Source: JAEUOS01 sp040382235 (GTDB taxonomy: Bacteria; Pseudomonadota; Gammaproteobacteria; Burkholderiales; JAEUOS01). From it: 64,000 nt of DNA. The stretch spans positions 24,191-88,190 of the forward strand of contig JBEIFV010000005.1 of the NCBI GenBank assembly GCA_040382235.1, in the 5' to 3' direction. Below, one piece after another: positions 61,103 through 64,000 of this stretch. The position numbers were made by a program, and so were the translations under genes. Position 1 is the stretch's first letter, and the number at the start of each line of letters is the position of its first letter. The notes below the pieces were generated by a model, which saw only the letters and a list, made by a program, of their open reading frames with translations, was not told where the DNA came from and searched no databases.

Positions 61103-62107
61103 TCAGCGTTCACCTGCCAGCAGTTTGGCCATCATGCGCTCGGCCTGCACGCAACCGGCATCGTTCGGCGTCAGCAACGGCCGCCAGCCTTCCGGCCTGC
61201 AACCAAGCAGAACCTGTTGCTGTTCGAGGATCGCGAGATCCTCGTGAAAGGTTTCGCGGTTGAGGCGTTGCTGGGTCTCGGTGACATCCTGATCATCGAG
61301 CGCGAAATTGCGCACCAGTCCCCAGAAGTAGTGCGTCGAACCTTCAGTCGCCGGCGTCAAGGCATTGAGCACATGAAATTCCGCCGACAGGTTCTCGCTG
61401 CCGCCGGCCACCGAGCGCACGCGAGTGTTGATGATCACATGGGCCGGGGCTATGAAATCGATCTGCTGGCGATGGTCCACCAGGCCGCTGAAGCCGCCCA
61501 TGCGCCTGAAGAATGGCGACGGTTCGATGGCGTGCATTTCGCGCGAGACGCGGACCCGCCGCCCGCTTGCTTCGGTGCGTATCGGGTGGTCGGTGACGGC
61601 TGCGGTGCCCAGCGTCTTCTTGTGGACGAAACGCGCGTGGGTCAAGTCGAGCAGGTTGTCGCGCACCAGGCAATAGTTGGCCTTGACCGCCAGCGTTTCG
61701 CTGCGGCCGACCCAGGCGGGGTCGCTCATCCAGTGGTAGTCGGGCAGTTGAGTCGCGTCGGCACGATCCGCGTCGCCCATCCACACGAACACCCAGCCCC
61801 AGCGCTCGATCACCGCGTAGCTCCTGGCTACGGCCTGCGGCGGAATCGTCGCCATGCCCGGAATGTGCACGCACTTGCCGGCCGGGTCGAAAGTGAAGCC
61901 GTGATAGCCGCAGGCGAGTGTCTCGCCGGAAATCTCGCCGGCGGCAAGCGACGCGCCGCGATGCGGGCAGCGGTCGTCGAGGATGACAGCGCGCCCGGAG
62001 GCGGTGCGATACAGGGCCAGGGGTTCGCCCAGAATCCAGCGTTGCACGGGCTTGTCGCCCAGCTCCTGGGTCAGCGCGGCGACATACCAGGCGTTGCGCA
62101 GGAACAT
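61103..62107 (-). CDS. Rieske oxygenase, VanA-like alpha subunit
   Basis: Terminal oxygenase (334 aa) of the vanillate demethylase branch. The start MFLRNAWYVAALTQELGDKP is diagnostic; C47-x-H49 (RCPHRGA) and C66-x2-H69 (CGYHGF) bind the cluster; NLLDLTHARFVHKKTLG holds the iron site. It begins four bases after the SDR gene, in a minus-strand operon sulfatase-SDR-oxygenase. Reductase not found. Confidence 0.9.
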   Translation of the reverse strand: MFLRNAWYVAALTQELGDKPVQRWILGEPLALYRTASGRAVILDDRCPHRGASLAAGEISGETLACGYHGFTFDPAGKCVHIPGMATIPPQAVARSYAVIERWGWVFVWMGDADRADATQLPDYHWMSDPAWVGRSETLAVKANYCLVRDNLLDLTHARFVHKKTLGTAAVTDHPIRTEASGRRVRVSREMHAIEPSPFFRRMGGFSGLVDHRQQIDFIAPAHVIINTRVRSVAGGSENLSAEFHVLNALTPATEGSTHYFWGLVRNFALDDQDVTETQQRLNRETFHEDLAILEQQQVLLGCRPEGWRPLLTPNDAGCVQAERMMAKLLAGER

Positions 62108-62111
62108 GACG

Positions 62112-62888
62112 CTAGAGAAACGCCGATCCGCCCTCGACCGCCAGCGACTGGCCGGTGATGAAGGCACTCGCGGGTGAAGCGAGAAACAGCAGCATGCCCA
62201 CCAGATCCTCGGGTACCTCGAGGCGCTTGACGCACTGCATGTCGATCACCTTGGCGCGCATGGCGTCGCTGCGGCCGGGGTTGGCGACCTCGGTTTCGGT
62301 CAGGCCCGGCAGGATGCAGTTGACCGTCACGCCGTGCGGCCCCAGTTCGGTGGCCATCGCGCGCGTCATGCCGATGATCGCGGCTTTCGAGGTCACGTAA
62401 TGGGTGAACAGCGGCAGGCCCAATGGCACGGTGGAAGACGAGATGTTGATGATGCGGCCCCAGCCGGCGCGCCGCATGCCGGCGGCCACCGCGCTGGCGC
62501 ACAGCCAGCTGCCGGTGACGTTGACGTGCATCACGCGCTGCCATTCGTCGAACGGAATCGCGTCAAACGGCTGGCGACCGAGCGGGGTGAAGATGGCGGC
62601 GTTGTTGATCAGCACCTCGATCGGGCCGAGCGCGGCTTCGATCGCGGCCACCGCCGCCTGCACCGAATCGGGTATTCCCACATCGGTGGCAACCGCGAAT
62701 GCCTGGCCGCCTTCGGCGGCGATCTCGGCCGCAACCGCATGTGCCTTGCTTGCGTTCTGTTCTGCGATGCCGATCCTGGCACCGGCGCGTGCGAATTCGA
62801 GTGCGTAGGTGCGGCCGATGCCTTGCCCCGCGCCGCTGATCATCACCACGCGGTCGGTGACCTTGATGCTGTCGATGATGCCCGCCAT
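62112..62888 (-). CDS. Short-chain dehydrogenase/reductase
   Basis: Classical SDR (258 aa). The cofactor motif GAGQGIG is at 19-25, NNAA at 95-98, and the catalytic Ser near 150, Y164 and K168 (HYVTSKAA). The acidic/neutral residue after strand 2 (IGIAEQNA) suggests NAD over NADP, by rule of thumb. It is co-transcribed with the sulfatase upstream (five-base gap) and the VanA-like gene downstream. It may oxidise an alcohol or dihydrodiol. Confidence 0.92.
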   Translation of the reverse strand: MAGIIDSIKVTDRVVMISGAGQGIGRTYALEFARAGARIGIAEQNASKAHAVAAEIAAEGGQAFAVATDVGIPDSVQAAVAAIEAALGPIEVLINNAAIFTPLGRQPFDAIPFDEWQRVMHVNVTGSWLCASAVAAGMRRAGWGRIINISSSTVPLGLPLFTHYVTSKAAIIGMTRAMATELGPHGVTVNCILPGLTETEVANPGRSDAMRAKVIDMQCVKRLEVPEDLVGMLLFLASPASAFITGQSLAVEGGSAFL

Positions 62889-62893
62889 GGCGT

Positions 62894-64000
62894 CTACCAG
62901 ATGCCGATCTTGACCCCGCCCGCGGCTGACGGGCTGGGCCGGCGGTTGACGGCCTCGTCGGTCATCGCGATGCGGTTGCGGCGCGCACGCATCCAGTCGA
63001 ACATCAGGTGATACAGCTCGTCGCGCGCGGCGGCGTAAGAGGCACCGGGATCGCGGCCGCGATCATGCAGTTCGAGCGGATCCTCTTGCAGATCGAACAG
63101 CTGCGGGGGAAAAGCCGGGCCGAAATGCACAAGCTTCCAGCGCTTGCTGCAGGTCATCACCATGCGCGCCTCGCGCGACTTGAGGCCGAGCTTGCGCGCG
63201 GTGGGGTAGATATCGAAGTCGAGTTCGGAGAACGCCGCCTCGCGCACGCCCTCTCCCGTGCCGTGCAACAGCGGCAGCAGCGAGTGGCCTTCCAGGATGT
63301 GGGTCGGAATGGCTTGCCCCAGCGCATCGAGAAAGGTGGGCAACAGATCGATCGACTCGACCAGCTCGGCGCACGTAGCGCCACGCCTGGCGCCCTCGGA
63401 GGGGTCGACGATGATGAAGGGTACCTGCACGCCCTGCTCGTACATGAACTCCTTCTCGCCCTGCCAGTGATCGCCCATGTAGTCGCCGTGGTCGGCGGAG
63501 AACACGATCAGGGTGTCTTCCAGGCGCCCGGCCTGTTGCAGAAACGCGGTGAGCCGCCCGATGTGATCATCGATCTGCTTGACCAGGCCCATATAGGCCG
63601 GCAGCACGTTCATGCGTACTTCGTCCTTCGAGAACGATATCGATTCCGGGTGCTCCTGGAAGCCGCGAAAGATCGGGTTGGCCGCATCACTGCGCTCTTC
63701 CTCTGAGCGTACCGGCGCCTGTATGTCGTCCGGCCCGTACATGTCGTGATACGGCGCCGGCGCGATGTAGGGCCAGTGCGGCTTGATGTAGGAAAGGTGC
63801 AGGCACCAGGGCTTGTCGCCTTGCTCGGTAATGAAGTCGATCGCCCGGTCAGTGGTGTAGGCGGTCTCGGAGAATTGCTCCGGCAGGCGGGTCGGGCGAT
63901 GGGCGTTGCGCAGCAGCCAGCCGCTGGCGATCTCGCCGGCCTCATCGGTGCCGGCATTGGCCCATTCATGCCAAGGGTTGGGGCTGGCGAAGCCCTTGGC
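62894..64000 (-). CDS. Sulfatase/phosphonate monoester hydrolase family protein, 5' end outside the window
   Basis: The C-terminal 368 codons of an alkaline-phosphatase-superfamily hydrolase; the frame runs off the window at 64000, so the nucleophilic Cys/Ser motif is not visible. KPWCLHLSYIKPHWPYIAPA and PYHDMYGPDD, followed by VFSADHGDYMGDH (the D-H metal pair) and GVQVPFIIVDP, match phosphonate monoester hydrolases and arylsulfatases. It precedes an SDR and Rieske gene in the same operon, so release of a phenol or alcohol from a sulfate ester is possible. Confidence 0.88.
   Translation of the reverse strand, partial: AKGFASPNPWHEWANAGTDEAGEIASGWLLRNAHRPTRLPEQFSETAYTTDRAIDFITEQGDKPWCLHLSYIKPHWPYIAPAPYHDMYGPDDIQAPVRSEEERSDAANPIFRGFQEHPESISFSKDEVRMNVLPAYMGLVKQIDDHIGRLTAFLQQAGRLEDTLIVFSADHGDYMGDHWQGEKEFMYEQGVQVPFIIVDPSEGARRGATCAELVESIDLLPTFLDALGQAIPTHILEGHSLLPLLHGTGEGVREAAFSELDFDIYPTARKLGLKSREARMVMTCSKRWKLVHFGPAFPPQLFDLQEDPLELHDRGRDPGASYAAARDELYHLMFDWMRARRNRIAMTDEAVNRRPSPSAAGGVKIGIW

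Overview
The window is about 64 kb of GC-rich (roughly two-thirds G+C by eye), densely coded bacterial chromosome. It looks like a metabolically versatile beta-proteobacterium of the Burkholderiales. The reasons are four orphan tripartite-tricarboxylate (Bug/TctC) solute-binding proteins, two LIV-type ABC uptake systems, five Rieske oxygenase alpha subunits, several CoA ligases, and Bordetella/Comamonas-like catabolic gene mixes. No rRNA, tRNA, CRISPR array, phage or complete insertion sequence was seen. Species cannot be assigned from the sequence alone.

Layout. 1-4.9 kb: 3' end of a LIV-type ABC operon (livM'-livG-livF) overlapping a long-chain acyl-CoA synthetase, then the periplasmic binding protein and a clear intrinsic terminator. 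4.9-8.2 kb: a VapBC module, a flavin monooxygenase and an RDD membrane protein with a pilin-like tail. 8.3-10.6 kb: a thiol/sulfur-redox patch (DsrE-like, DUF1059, a BTAD regulator, and a glutaredoxin-DinB fusion whose first redox cysteine is encoded by an in-frame UGA followed by a SECIS-like hairpin). 10.8-25.4 kb: amidohydrolase, Bug protein, a two-subunit Rieske dioxygenase, a second complete LIV ABC transporter, a VanA-like oxygenase, then a MITE-like element, an OYE-type flavoenzyme, an aryl/acyl-CoA ligase and a YHS lipoprotein. 25.5-30.4 kb: HigBA, a glutathione S-transferase, a D-aminoacylase, and a DUF4160/DUF2442 pair whose first gene carries an amber codon. 30.6-41.3 kb: an MlrC-like peptidase, an aminotransferase, TRAP binding protein plus MarR, then a block with a reductive-dehalogenase-like Fe-S protein, NicX-like dioxygenase, NicD-like hydrolase, acyl-CoA dehydrogenase and CoA ligase. 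41.4-45.2 kb: VapBC, MazG-like, a membrane hydrolase and an enolase-superfamily enzyme. 45.3-56.4 kb: an almost unbroken minus-strand run of catabolic and uptake genes. 56.6-64 kb: acyltransferase, Bug protein, FAD hydroxylase, two Rieske oxygenases, SDR and a sulfatase cut by the window end.

How the genes work together. Most of the window can be read as uptake (ABC, Bug, TRAP binding proteins) coupled to activation (CoA ligases, Rieske and flavin oxygenases) and degradation of aromatic, heteroaromatic or acyl substrates; the actual substrates are not determined by the sequence. The most unusual signal is the probable selenoprotein at 9758-10531: translation through UGA gives a continuous glutaredoxin N-terminus with a UxxC motif, and a six-base-pair hairpin with a G in the second loop position lies at the distance from the UGA expected for a bacterial SECIS.
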